From Alentia gelatinosa (taxonomy: Eukaryota > Annelida > Polychaeta > Phyllodocida > Polynoidae), in contig OX465579.1 in NCBI GenBank assembly GCA_950022655.1, positions 138,331,118 to 138,395,117 on the forward strand: a DNA stretch of 64,000 bases, read 5' to 3'. Below, one piece after another: positions 42,801 through 57,085 of the stretch; position 1 is the first letter of the stretch, and each line of letters begins with the position of its first letter. The translations under genes and the position numbers were made by a program. A model generated the notes under the pieces. The model saw only the letters and a program-made list of their open reading frames with translations, searched no databases and was not told the origin of the DNA.

Positions 42801-45800
42801 TTTCTTTCAAGAGAATTTGAAACTGTAGACTTTGTTGGTCCTGCAAAAACATTGGGTGGGTGGTCAAAGGTGTATTTACGAGGCGTATCAAATACTCATG
42901 TCCTTCTCCTACCGCTTGCGACCACGTAATAGAGAGACAAGGGAAGCGGACACGGGGAAGTTCCCGCGTCCTACTGCGTACCCTAGTTTTGGCGCTTTTG
43001 ATTGGCTGAGGCGTGCACGTGACCCTCAGCGCCGTGTTTCATTGGATGCGAGCGCTCGGCGTGTGCCGCCGGCGTTCGACTATGCGTCTGTGTTCGCTTG
43101 AACTCTAGGCGCGGTGATGTTCGACTAAATGACTGAGGCTGACTTGTGTGTAAGGCCACACAGTTCCTATCGGATTCTCTTGTATCAGAGGAACCGCAGT
43201 GGGGAAGGAAGCATTCCCTACTGTCCCAGCTTTGTTCAAGGCTGGGAGGAGATGCCTAATGTTTGTACAGTCATTAGACTGACACGAACCAAGTCTGTCA
43301 GTGGTGGCGTAGTCGTTTCATTAAATAGGGAAATTTTTTCACTCCCTACTCTTAAGGCGTTATTTCTTCGTCGGTTGGTGTTCTTCCCGACTCAAACCAA
43401 GTAGGGTCGGGTAAGAGACTGTGGCGACCAGCGTCACAGTGTGCGTTTATCTGGGTTATTTGATTTGTCTCGTGGTTTCCACTGTTCTCCAGTCTCATCA
43501 GGCAAAGTGCGGTAGGTGTTTTCTTCTGTGGTCTTTCCTACGGGCGCGATGGCCGTAGGGGGATACTCCAGTCCCTATATTTTCTTGTTTTTTTCGATCG
43601 GAAAAAACAGTGTAAAAACGCGTCTCTCTATCAGATGTAGTCCTAATAGCTTCCGTGTCTTTCCCCTTATTTTTTGACCGTTATTGTTGTAATTTTTGTC
43701 CGTTCCGCTGGAGTTTGATCTCCGTGGTTGGGAACAAAATTTTTTTCCCAACCACGGAGAATACTTTTATAATGATAGGTTCATATCAGGTTGATCACAA
43801 ATGGGTTATACCTATCAGCTAATCCAATGTTCGGATAAACCAGAGTTAACACCCATTATCAAAAGAATAATTGATTAATATAAAAATCCCTAAATACACT
43901 GCATAGCGAACTTTGCCACTACACTAAAAGATATGTCTTACTTAACACATGACTGAAGTATAACGGTTGATGAAATATTAGAATACAGAAGTAAAATTTA
44001 TAGACATAATATTGTTCTATGTATAGATTACCAATAGTGGTTTATATTATTTTACAGCTTGAACATTTTCTCAGAAATTTGGAAAATGGGAAGTGAAAAC
44101 ACACTACGAACTGTATGCCGTGTTTTAGCTACTTACAGCCCCATATCCTTCTCAATATCCTATTCAATTGACAAACACATGCAGATCCCATTTAGGAAGA
44201 AAATCATCACGTATCAGAATATAATTTCTACTTCCGAAAATGCCTGTAGAGAGTAACTTCAGCCGCTCTCTGTAACATTACACTTCCTTTTACCTGTCCC
44301 TTCCCCCTCCAGTCCCCTGGATGCTATGTTATCAGAACAATAAATCCTGCCTTTGGACTGGGAGACCAATCTATGAAGTCTGAGTTTTCAAAATGATACC
44401 ATAAAGCTAATTCTATTTCCCGTTTATTTGATCATGCCCCTCAGTTACAATCTTAAATGTAACTTGGCCCTTATAATACACATCCTAATTTCTATTTGAG
44501 GAAACATCTGAAGAAACATGTTTTTGTGGCCCCCAGAGCTTGGTTCTCTTTTGTCTTTTTCTACATTTTTTATCCCTCCCCTTCCCCTACCCCATTTATC
44601 CTCTAATAGTATCTTGAAAATAGTATCTCAATAATCCGAGTTTAATCATCTACCACCCCCCCCCCCCAACACACACACACACACACACCTTAATTCAACG
44701 TTTCCACTTTCAAACAACTAGAAAGAGAGAGAGTGCTGATTGGATATCTACTAGATAGAGGTCATCCTAGCAGAATTTCTCGCAAGTGGCTAGGACCTCT
44801 GCAGGAGAGTGCTGGCCCTGCGTGGCGTTACTTCACACCAGAAACCAGACACCATTAGATATTCTACCAGTCCCTGTATTGTGGCAAGTAGGGGTAGGGT
44901 TGGTGGAGGGGTACAGGGATTGAAGCTAGCCTCACCCCCAGACACTCCTAGCCACTCCATCACCCTCAGTCCCATCCTCATTTCTCGACACACCCTCACA
45001 CCCAAGTGCCCTCACCCTTAGACACACCACACCCTCAACCTCAGTCACAATCTCAGCCTTTGTCACACCCTCACCATCTGTCACACCCTCACCCGCAGAC
45101 ACACACTTACCCTTAGACATACAGACACTCTCAATCACACTCTCACTCTTACACACACCCTCATCCTCAGACAAACACTGTTTGATCTGTTTCCTTGCTG
45201 TCCCTTTTAGCAATTGTAGTTGTACCGTTCTGCGCTGCCTCGCGGTGTATCGTTTGGTAAGGCCGTCACTCAGTCAAACACTGGTCAGTACGGCCTCACG
45301 CTTGTTGTAAGACACACTGAGAGTTTGAACAACAGGTATACTAGTAGGAGTGTTTTTTTTTATATAAGCTGGAACACCACAGAATACGATGCAATGAATG
45401 TTTTCTCTGTGGGGATGGTCGAATGAGGTATTACAAAAGTATTACGGTTATACACTTAGTCTTCCAATGCTAAAGAAGACTTTGTCATGTGTGTAATCCA
45501 GTAGGTGCACCTCCGGGCTGTGGAAATATGCCACATGGTAATTTCTCTCCATGATTCCAGAAGGTATTCTGAAGTACTAAAACCGTTACAAAATGTGATA
45601 TTTTCCGCAATGTTTATGTGCATTCCTGGAACCACATACCTAAGGCGACAAATTCAAGGCTTGAAAAGGTGGTATAATTCAAGAAAGGCTACACAAAAAG
45701 TAATCATGTTAAAACTGATATAGCTTGATTTAGCCACACTGGCAGGTTTACGCGTGGTCTAGTTTGCAGGGTAACCCTGATCTGGGGTTTGCCCTGAACC

Positions 45801-48800
45801 GACTTCATGACCAATGATGGATCTCCTTAATGAATGAGCTCGGTCAGAAACGAGGACTGAGCATGCACGGGAACTGAAGGCCGACCGAGGTTGGAGCCTC
45901 TAATAGGTCGCAACTCTATCGCCATCCCTCTTCATGACCCTGACTTCAATATTTCTCCTCGCAAGACGATTTCCTCCTGTTGTATTCTCTTTCCTTTCCT
46001 TAGTTGGCCGACCTGCCTGCTTACCATCCCCATTTTTACTGCCTAAATCTCTCCTTGTGTCTCTCTCCCCTTATGCCCTCTCTTACTCTCTTCTTCCCTT
46101 TCTCGCTTACTACCTTCCCCACCTCACTCACTGGATTTTCCTCCTACAATACCTCCCCGCGTTTTACACCTGACTGCCTCTCTGCCTTACCTCAATCACT
46201 GTCTCTCAGCACTTTCCTTTTCTTCCCTGCCTGCTTTCCTAACCCCCTACCCTCCTTTTCTTCTCCTATCCCTTAAGCCGGGTTTCGTTCTTCCGTATCT
46301 CCTTTGACACCCACTCTCCTTCTCTATCCTACATCCCTTTTTCGGCATGATTGAACCCCATACATTTGGTCTCTGCCTCCCTTCCCCAACTCATTCTTTC
46401 CCACCCCTTTTCCTTTCCCTACCCTATATCCCTTGTTTTCTCACTGACTGACTGACTGGCTGACTGACTGACTGACTCACAGGCTCACTGACTCGCTGAC
46501 TCGCTGACTCACTGACTGACTCTCTGACTGATTTGCTGACTGATTTGCTGACTGACTCTGACTGACTCTCTGACTCACTAACTGACTCTCTGACTGACTG
46601 ACACGCTGACTGACTGACTGACTGACTGACTGACTGACTGACTGACTGACTGACTGACTCACTGACTCACTCACTCACTCACTCACTCACTCACTCACTC
46701 ACTCACTCACTCACTCACTCACTCACTCACTCACTCACTCACTCACTCACTCACTCACTCACTCACTCACTCACTCACTCACTCACTCACTCTCTAAGTC
46801 TGTCTGTCTGTCTCTCCTTCTCTGTCTATGTCCCTGTATTTTTCTCTGTCTGCCCTCCACCTGTTCGCTCCGCCATCCTTCCCTCCTTCCCCGCGTCGTT
46901 ACATGTCGCCTCTTGTTATGTGGCGCGCCTGTGCACTTCCTCTTCCTGTCCAGACCCATCTCGTGGCGCGGTGGCCCGCGAGCAGCCTGCCTTTGAAGTG
47001 CGAGTGATTCGGCAGCTCTGAGCTGCTCGCCCAACCGCTAGTACCCTTTTGTCTCTCGCTGCCCCAGCTGCCACTGCCCTGCATTAATCTGTGGCTGGGG
47101 GAAAAACAACGCGCGCACTTACCCATCCATGATGGCCTATGCCGAAACAAACATCATGTGTTCGTGTGCACCCAGGATATTGAGAAAAGCATCTGCCTCC
47201 AAATCTTTACCAAAAGATTAACGTAAATGAAAATTTTAAGGAAAGAGAGTCTACATACTTTATCTTCTAGTCCAGTTTTGATTACAGACATTCAATCAAC
47301 CGTCACAACCAAAGCAACATAGTGTGATGAAAGTTTCATTGTGCGTTATCCGATATCTCCGGTGCGGTCATTATACCATTGCTTTGGATCTAGTCACGCA
47401 ACAATAGCCATATCAAAACAGTCATCAGCAAACATCACGAGATTGGGATGACTGATACCTATTGTTTCAGATTCATTATCACGCAACGAAGCTTGGAAAC
47501 CTGATTCTGGTAGGGCTAATAGGTTATGTATATTCATAGGATGTTTCTGGAGCTTTATATCTAGCAGTTTGCAAATGGTGTCCTTGGTGTTTATTTAGTA
47601 TGAAGTGGTGTCTTGTGTATAGGTAGTTAGTTTGTTGTAGTTCGATACCGCCTTCCAGCAAAGTGAAGTACAGTTATAGCCTTCGAAGCTACTAATGTGT
47701 TGAATTTTACCTCCCGCCAACCTCAATGCTTGGGGTCCCAAACTGAGTCTGTTCTGGTACAATATTAGGTTATATCTACAGGCATCGATTTGTTTTTATA
47801 TCTGCAATAGATCTGTTGGCTTAGAAAACGCTGCAACAGAATTCACTTTCAATTTAATTGACAAAGAATGGCTGATTAAATCACTGGCTATATGACCATG
47901 GGGGGATCGATACATATAAGAAAGGAATAGAATTATTATTTGGGCCCCAGGGAAGCCCCCGCTACACAGGGCCTCGCCGGTGGCTCCCAAAGCCAACTAC
48001 CAGTGAATGGGAAGCACGAGCATATTTCACGATACGATATCGATACATAAATCACTTAGGCATTTTGGACGTTCAGAGTCAATGAACTATTTATGGGTTC
48101 CAGGGCTTTTACCCTCCCCATGTCTACTCACCACGTATATATCCGTCTGACTTTTTATCCACACAAATCTACCTGTTTTCGACACAGGCCTGGGGAAGAA
48201 GCGGAAGCTAGGTCACACTTTTACTCCGCTGTTTGACGCGCCACCAATGCTGCTAGCTTAGCTAGGCCTTTTCAAATAGGAAGTGTTTCACTTTTTTTTT
48301 TCAAATGTTAAAAAAAACTTGGAAATAGGGCAGATAGAATTCCACAGAGAAATGGTGGAGGTTGACACTGAGATGTCCTGCGATGACATGACGTACAAGT
48401 ATATGTCCTGTTACCGATCTACAATGTATATACTCAGTTCTGTATTTGCAGGCCATTTCTATTCGTACATTTGTCGAATAGTAGGACTCCACCAGCTCTA
48501 TACTATGCGTATGTATGTGACATCATAAACTAGACATTTACCACAAACGTTATATGAAGAGAGTGTTTTATGTTTTAATGTCTATTTCTATGGTAGTGTA
48601 GTGCCTCGTCATTATTTTGTCCGTATAACTCAATGACTGCATATTGGTGGCTTGATGTAAACTGCGTTAAAATGTAGCTTGTGGTATTGGCAGTCTAAGG
48701 CACGAACGATGCAGTTTGGTTATTACTAATGCCTATCTCATACATCAAACCGTAATCCAAATAGACGATCTTCTCCTTTTTATCCCCAGAACTGTAGACG

Positions 48801-51800
48801 TGACATAATGCCTGTGAATAGATCACTGGAATGCATTGACGCACATCCCAGGATATTGAGACAGAATAAAAAATATTGCTGCACCATACATGAGTATGGG
48901 TCTAGTACATAAAAATAAAGCTGTGTTATTGGCGGGCGTCACCGAATAAAATGATTTTCTCTGAGGAACGTCGTCAGCGGACATAAATATCCTAGGGCAT
49001 GCGAGGCTTTCACGTTGATGTATGAATCCTCTTTAAGTTACCTTTCATTGGGGATGTCTAGCGGGGGCAGTATACAGTCAATTACAGTCTTCCTTCGAGG
49101 ATAATATAATATTTAGCCAGGGGAAATAAAGAAGTGAGTTAAGGCGCCTTCTTCTCTACTTCACTAGCATAGATTCCCCGAGGGTATAGAATAGGGAAGA
49201 AATCAGATCTATACTCTGTACACAGCTAAGCTGCTGCATAGGCCAGTAATCATATCTTTACTCTCTGCAAAACTAAGGTAATGCTAAAACCTGGGATCAT
49301 AGCTGCACTATTTTTCTTCTCATCCAGATGGCAATAATCAGTAACCTCATTAAAGGGGATGATTAGGGAGTGAGGTCTTTTAATTATTAGAATGGGGAAA
49401 GACTTCGCAAGATCTAAATATTCATTCCTAGCCTTACTTCCCTTAACCTGGAAGGGTGGCCCATTCTCGAGAATTCACCATAAGAGTCGTTAGCCTTAGG
49501 ATCAGCATATGGTGGTAAACTTTACATTCATGATCTTAAAGCGCCTATGCCAAAGGTAGTCGATGTGGTGTAATGGTAAGACCTGTACCTGTACATCATC
49601 CTGATGCACATTGCACTATTCTATATGAACTGATCATTTCTTCCCTGCCTGTTTATCTCATACTCAGATTTAATCCTTGTTCTATTACCAAGATATTGCC
49701 CTGGTGTTAAACAGTGATAACTGATGGAGAGTAACGAAGGGAAGAACGGAGATAGATGGATGATGTTATTCTTATAGCGCCACCCTTGAACTGATTGTAA
49801 TTGAAGAGTAAATTTATCTAATTGATTGTAAAAGAGGAAAATGGCCTTAAAGCATCCTAGAAAGGCGAACTTTACCGTAAATGGTCCCAATTTGACGGAA
49901 CCCCTCAGAATCTCAATGTGATTTGTTTATTAATGGCATCCTATATTCATCGGGATGGTATGTGTAATATTCTTTGAATGGTTTTGACGGTATTGTTTGT
50001 TACGACCTTTAAGGGTTCGGCGGTAGCCTTCTGAAATTTAGGGCTATGGGGAGAGGAAGGAGACGGGTTGAGGACCACCACAGGAATGCTGATCGGACGT
50101 GGCTGCAGGATCGAAGATAGTAAATATCATGTATTGAGGGCAGTCCTTGGTGATGGCTCTTGAAGGGGAAATCAGAGGGTTGGCTAAACAGGTACTGTGG
50201 ATGGGTACTAAGAGGGAGCGGTGTGAAGAGAAAATCCTCAGTCCAGGTAGGGACTGTGGATTATGAGCGGACCAGCCAGTGGGAGGTTGGTCATTTAATG
50301 TTTGTCGCTGTTCAAGACCCCTTACAGATTCCAACCCAGACTGAGAGAGACAGTTTGCAGGGGTCACCTGTATCTATTTAGATTACATAAGGCGGGATGG
50401 TGTGGTCAAGTGATGGAGGGGGATGAGTATACAGCAGTGGTCAGCCCTGCCAGTCCCCCGCAGGCAGGCAAGGCTTAGCGCCATCCATCAAACCTGGTCT
50501 GGTTATTAAGAATCTTGGAGCAGCTCTCGCTGCGCCACTCGACCTGCACACAGATACTAACAGACAGGCGAGTCGCTCACCTCTCAGCCCTGTATGAGGT
50601 TTTGCTGATTTCTCAGTAATATAGAGGAAACCCATGAAAGTTTAGGGTCTGAGCTCGTATCCCATCGGGTTTGAATCACGTAGTAATTCACAAGGCGAAG
50701 CCGCGTGAATTGCTATGTGATTCAAATGAGATGGGATCGAGCTCTGACCCTAAACTTGAATGGGTTTCTGAATTTATCTCACCCTTAATATTGACTAATG
50801 GGCTAACATTTGTGACATTATCCCCCATTGGATATATTTCCTAAATATCTAATGGGTGTTAGATACGAGTTTCCAATGTTAAGTTAAGTCTATGGAGAAA
50901 AAATATCTGGGGTGAGATAAAGTGTACAAACTGGAAGTGTGGAATTTGTGGTAGAAGTCATGAGTGGTAATGTGACAGAATCAGCCTCCGCCAATGTGCC
51001 CTGGCATTCATGATTTTTAAACAGTGTATCATACGTATTTATGCACATCAATATCAGAAATCGTTTTATATTTTCCATTTTTGCTCTTCAACGTTTGATT
51101 TTAGCATATCTTACAAGCAAAGCGTAGAATTATTTTGTCCATATTCCTATTTAGCATAGTTTATCGCAGTTAATTTGTGCGTCGTTTCAGCACTTTGTGA
51201 TTTTTGTGTCTTAAGGCAAAACCAGCAATGAGATCATTATATTCTCGATCATATATATCTTGATACTCTTTCGTCAGGTATGCCCTTTTATACTATAGTT
51301 TGATACATTATACTACATCTGAATGTTTTTGACCGATATTTATAGCGCCAATGAACTGGATGGTTTCAGGCAGGTCATTCCATAATTTTCTACCGCTTTT
51401 CGGTCTAAGGAGGTCAAAATTTGCCATGCTGAAGAGCAGGTTACTTTCCTGGCTAAAATGCTCGCTAGATCTTTAAGCGGTTTTCCAATAACCCTCTGGA
51501 TATGGCCTCTTTGCGCATAAAGGACATGAGTTCATTCCTTCTATCACTAAACATCATTATGCCAACATGCTGACATAATCATGGACAATTGTATCAGAAT
51601 AATTCGTTGTTATGAGAGGTACAATAAAAATGAATTAAAAAAATGTCTGACTGAAAGGCATTGTGGAAGAACATGCGGTCCTAACTATTTGAGGTTCTAT
51701 TTTCTGTCAGTTTGATTATAACTTTACGAAAATATAGGATGTCACTAACACATCATAGGCTAATAACATTGACCCGAGTTAGCGAAGAAGTAGCGTCGGG

Positions 51801-54800
51801 ATATAATCTTCTGATGAAAATGTCAATTGGATAAAATAGGGCGTCGTCAACACAGGATACTTTCATCAATAGATAGACATCGTCGACCTATAATGCACCT
51901 TATAGTTATAGTATTATCAAAGTTGCGTATGAATGCTGGTATTGATAGATCAGAGCGGGCTGACCTACATCTACCACAATATATACTGATTAATACAACC
52001 TTTGAATCGACACGCTAATGTACCAAAGTGGGGGATAATCATTGTAGCTTCCACTATTGATTGAAGAGTTACAGCACCATGATCTCATTCCTGTTATTTA
52101 TATATTTATATTCAAGCAGTTGACCTTCCATGAACATCTGAAAGACCATTCCATCAATCTGTTATGCTCTGGGTGGTGTTGGGAATTGCTCTGAAATAGC
52201 TAAGTCAGTATCTTAGTAATATATTTAAATATATTGTTTGCGGGGCATCTTTAGTGACTTCACTAGGCTGGTTGTAGACAATAAATAGATCCGGATGCAA
52301 AAGGGACCGAATTGACCTATGTATATTGTGGCAGCTTTGGGGTATTATATCTAATCACGCTGTTCCTATAGAAGAATACACGCTTTATTATTCAACAGGG
52401 CGTAACACAAATCTCAGAGAGGGAGAGAATGGCTTTAATATCGAGGTATTACAGATCAGAACTGCGTAACTGTAACCAAATGGCAACATTGGTTGTAATG
52501 TAATGTTTGCTGTCGGGTAAATTTGCCAATATTAAATTGGGTTGAAGATTCAGTCTACATCTTGTGTCACATCATGCTTGCATTTGACATAATTTGCCTC
52601 AGCAATTGGGCAAGTACACCTTTTGTGTATGAATATTTGTCCTGTAGTACATGTATTATGACAATCCTGACTGCAATCATTTTGAAGCAATCTAACTCTG
52701 ATTTTACGAGACAGATCGACCCAAGTTCAGAAAGAAAAGCAAACACTTGGAATAGCCTTCAAACTACATACAGGAGAGAGTTGATAATCTATAACTCCGG
52801 TGAAATTAATTTGAAGTGGATTTAGCTATTTTGTATGTGCATGAAATGGTGAGTCTATATCATAGGTTTTCAAACTTGTGTGTTTTTTCCCATACTGAAA
52901 ATAGATTTTTTTTCTGAATATATCTCACCCTTCACGTTGATTAATGGGCTAATATTTGCGACATAATCCCCCATTGGATAATTTTCCTATATATCTCATG
53001 GGAGTAGGCAATGTTCCCAACGTAAAGTCTATGGAGAAAAAATACCGGGGGTGAGATAATGGACTCGGTTCCAGTCCCCTGTTACTACACTAGAAATCGA
53101 TGTTCCTTTTTCTGCATCATAATCCCCATACCCCTATATATTCCCATACTAATCAAATAGAATCGATATTTGGAAGTGTCTTTACTTGTTTTCCAACGGT
53201 AGTTTGCTAGATCTTTCCTTTGCACCCTCTGGAAGCAAATTCTAGATTTTTTTCATTCCCCTTTATCCTGGTGATTTCTCGTTGAATTCGGTTTGGGGCT
53301 TACTCAGTCTAAAATTGCGTTTTTGCTGGGATTTCTATAAGATCGACGTTTATTGATACATCATTTGGGTATTTAGTACATGCATGTCTGATATCATACG
53401 TTTCTTTGCTGCGTACATTATATAATTCTTAATGGTCACTTTTCCGCTCCCTATATTTTTTTGGTAGATTTGCAAGAAAAGCTATTTGCAATTCTTTCTG
53501 ACTAATACTAACTGATTCAGTTCTAATATTTAAGATGAAGCTGCCACCCTTTTTCCTTCAGTCCTCTGGGTTTTCTTTTTCATTTAACCCATTGGGTAAG
53601 ATTTTTGCTTCACATGTCGTCACTGTTGGATCTGATTAGAAATAATTGTCAATATTGTTCATATTTTCTGGGTGCTTTGTGGTTGCTGGGATTCTAATAC
53701 CACTCTCATTTGGATCAACCTCCTCATTCACATCTAAAGTTCCACACATTCTGAGGTAAATTCTCTTCATCTACGTGAGTATCATTCCATGTCTTCATCT
53801 TGATAGATAAGTTGTATTTGTATTTGAACGTAATAGGTCGACAGTGTGCACCATGACATGGTCTTATCTTGTGTGACCAGCCGCATGTCGTCAGCTAAGA
53901 GATTATGTAGTTTATTAACCATAATCACTAGACGTGGGCACCGTCACAATATGACATACTGTCTACACTTTGGCAACTACATCATGCAAAAATTTAAGGA
54001 TTATCGCTTAAAGATTCTTATATTTGAAAACAGTAGGGGGAAAAGAGACAAGCACGATACAAAAGACAAAGGTTTGAATGGAGTCACATGCATAGTATAT
54101 CATTACTAAATACCCGTACCATTTTCAAATCATTTCGGCACGGTTCTCGTCACTAAAATTACAAGAAATGGCAATAACTCGTTAAGACACTTGAATGTTA
54201 CAGTGTTGATGATAAAATTAAACGCACCACAAGTACTACTAAGTAAAAGGCATACGCAGTTACCCACTGTGTAGTAGCGCGTATGACCGCCCGGTGTTGC
54301 TGTGTGTCAGGTGGCGGGTCAGGCCTTGTCACATGTGAGACACGGCGACAAGGTTTGGAGTCAGTGCTCCTTCTTTTATCCCCACCCACGTACCGAGCGC
54401 CTGTGTTAACCCTTTCAGCGGCCTACCTCCCCAACCTGCCATACTCCCACCGACCAACTACACGGGGAACAATCAGAGAAATGACAAAACAACACACATG
54501 TGCCCACTGTTATATCATATAACAGCTAGACTCTCGTATTTACCACACAGGAATTTCTGTGAAAAAATAAAATATCCCTGCGATTTAAGGGAGGGGTGAA
54601 ATGAATAAATCTGGGAAGAGGGGGTTGCTGTCGTCTCGAAGCTCTGTCTCTGCTCTGTCCTGTCCATAGGTAGCAGGATAAAATAACAACTATCTGCCGT
54701 TACCATGACAACGCCACTTAGACACTTAAGGATGTAGGATTGATGATTAGATGAAGGAGAGTGGGCGACTGGTCGCTGGGTAAATAGGCTTATATTATTG

Positions 54801-56995
54801 TCTAATAAGCTCTAGATTTGCCAGGCGGTATATACTTAGACGGGCTCTACTGGCCAGGTAGGACTGGGCTTGCCTTGTGTCGACTGCACGAAATAAAAGA
54901 AGGTACCAAAAGAAAAGCCTATAAGAAGAGGAACTACAAAAACAAATAAGACACAGAAAAACCTAGTGCGCGACTATCTAGCGTCTTTGATCTCATACAA
55001 TAACAATAGTTATATTTTCCCTGCCCTTTTCTACGTAGGGTGGAGCATACAAATAGACGAACCGACGTCGAAAACAGATTCTCCCACTGTCTACCGCGTC
55101 TTGAATTAATTGCATTCATATGGGAAGCTTTGATGTCTAATTCACCCAGGTGGCTCCCTTCAAGATCTTGTATTTGATACTGAAGGTCGTTTACTGCATA
55201 TCCTGTATAGTAGATATGTCTAAATATATTTATTTATGTACGTTAGCGGGAGACAGCCTATATTGGCTAGACTACACAGGTTGTGTTTGTGTGGTTGATT
55301 TAGTAACAAGAAGGTGTTGGTATGGTGGTCGATGTGAGGAAGTAAAAACTAATCCGGGTAGGACATGTTCTAATGCACCAATGCAATGAGGCGCACTGCG
55401 ACAGTTTGGATCCGTAGCCTCTCGGTTATATCATCATACCATCTCCCTGTCACGCGTATTCATATCGAAAATAAAAACCTGCGTATTTGTCACAAGACGC
55501 CAAACCAAGTGACTGTCATATTTATACGTATGTTTAGTCCATACAACCATGAATATATGTCTTAATTGAATACCACTGATACCCATTCGCCCATTCTTCG
55601 TCAAACCCTGTGTGCCTCATGCGTCATTCAACAAGGTACCTTCATTAGTGACCTAGCAATGCCCCTTAGGTGGTGTTGGTCAACGTAGGTTACGCGGTTA
55701 ACAGGTTACGTTCCTGATCAAAAGCAAGAAATATGTAATGTTCAAAGACTTTTATCACTTCGATTTTTGTTGAAGGGGTAAATGAATATGAAACTGTATT
55801 GATATTTTCACATATTACTTCCTATCTAGTCCCTGATGAAGGCTCGTGTAGAGCCGGAACTAGTAGGACAGCACAAGATAAGCTAATTATAACCACCATG
55901 TAACACTTATCAAAGTTGTAACATATTACATTCCAACCCTTAATCGTGTATTTAGTATACATGTGGTGGACATATGGAATTTCTTTTTCTATCAAGAATA
56001 CATAGAATCCCCATTAGTAGAACCCTGCCTTCAAGTGGATGGCTTGCCTGCTTGATATGATATTACTTGATTTTTCTGTTGATTGGAAAATATTAATACA
56101 GAACTGCTGTTTAAATCAGGGTAATAGAAAAATCTATTTATCATAGGCTTCTATTGGTACACGCTGCGGGAGAAGCTTAGAAGACTTATTTTGAAATAGA
56201 AATATAAGTTCCAAATAACATCATGAATAAACACGAATGATAAATTTGATACAAATAAGCCATAGATATGGTGGGAATGATTTATATGGGGATAGTCAAT
56301 ACGTGCACATTTTCTCTCTTTCAAAGATCATATAATTTGTTTATATTCGTATTTTGAAATCCACGAAAGGCTTTGTTCAAACAGGGAGAATACTCATTAC
56401 CAATAAAAACGCCAAAACCTAAACATTAACAAAACATTCTCGGTGATGTTGGTTTTAAACCCACATCAAAGAAAGCACTTTGATCAATATTAATATCAGG
56501 GAACACATTCCAAAATGATCACGAAAAATTTGACACTCAGTCCCAAAGAAAAAATACAAATGAGAGGAGGCCCACCGGTCATCCAGGTTTTGTCCCTGCT
56601 GTGTGCTCATACCGCAAAGCTCAGGGCGTCAACAGCCGGCGCCCGGCAGTGGAATTTCCCATTTCCGGTTTTAGTGGTCCATCTCCGAGATACCAAGCAG
56701 AAGGACCGGCTACGAGATGACCACTTACCAGTGTTGACTGCTGTAGACACAATACTAGATAGTGCTCGGAGAGTGGATTCTACCAACATACCAACTCAAT
56801 GGCGTAATCCGGGCATGTATCTTAGCAAGGGTCATTGGCTCGCAGTGACTTGTGCATCATTTAATACGCAAATAGTAAAAACTTTTCAAGTAACACATGC
56901 TACCCAAACACCTTACGGTTATTATAGTAACATATATGCACATGGTCTAGAAGATATCAGTATATAGCAGTGGTTTCAGTATTCAGTATTTTAGG

Positions 56996-57085
<90 letters not shown>

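Noticed and set aside
44932..45213. 93-codon Glu/Gly/Val-rich frame
   Set aside because: Generated by the CACCCTCAGAC minisatellite.
46477..46674. Regular SQSV repeat protein on the minus strand
   Set aside because: Direct translation of a GACT microsatellite.
49560..49620. tRNA-like A box TGGTGTAATGG
   Set aside because: No B box, no anticodon stem or acceptor stem; at most a SINE trace.
54406..54421. Second piggyBac-like end TTAACCCTTTCAGCGG
   Set aside because: No matching inverted end or second TTAA with similar sequence was found nearby.
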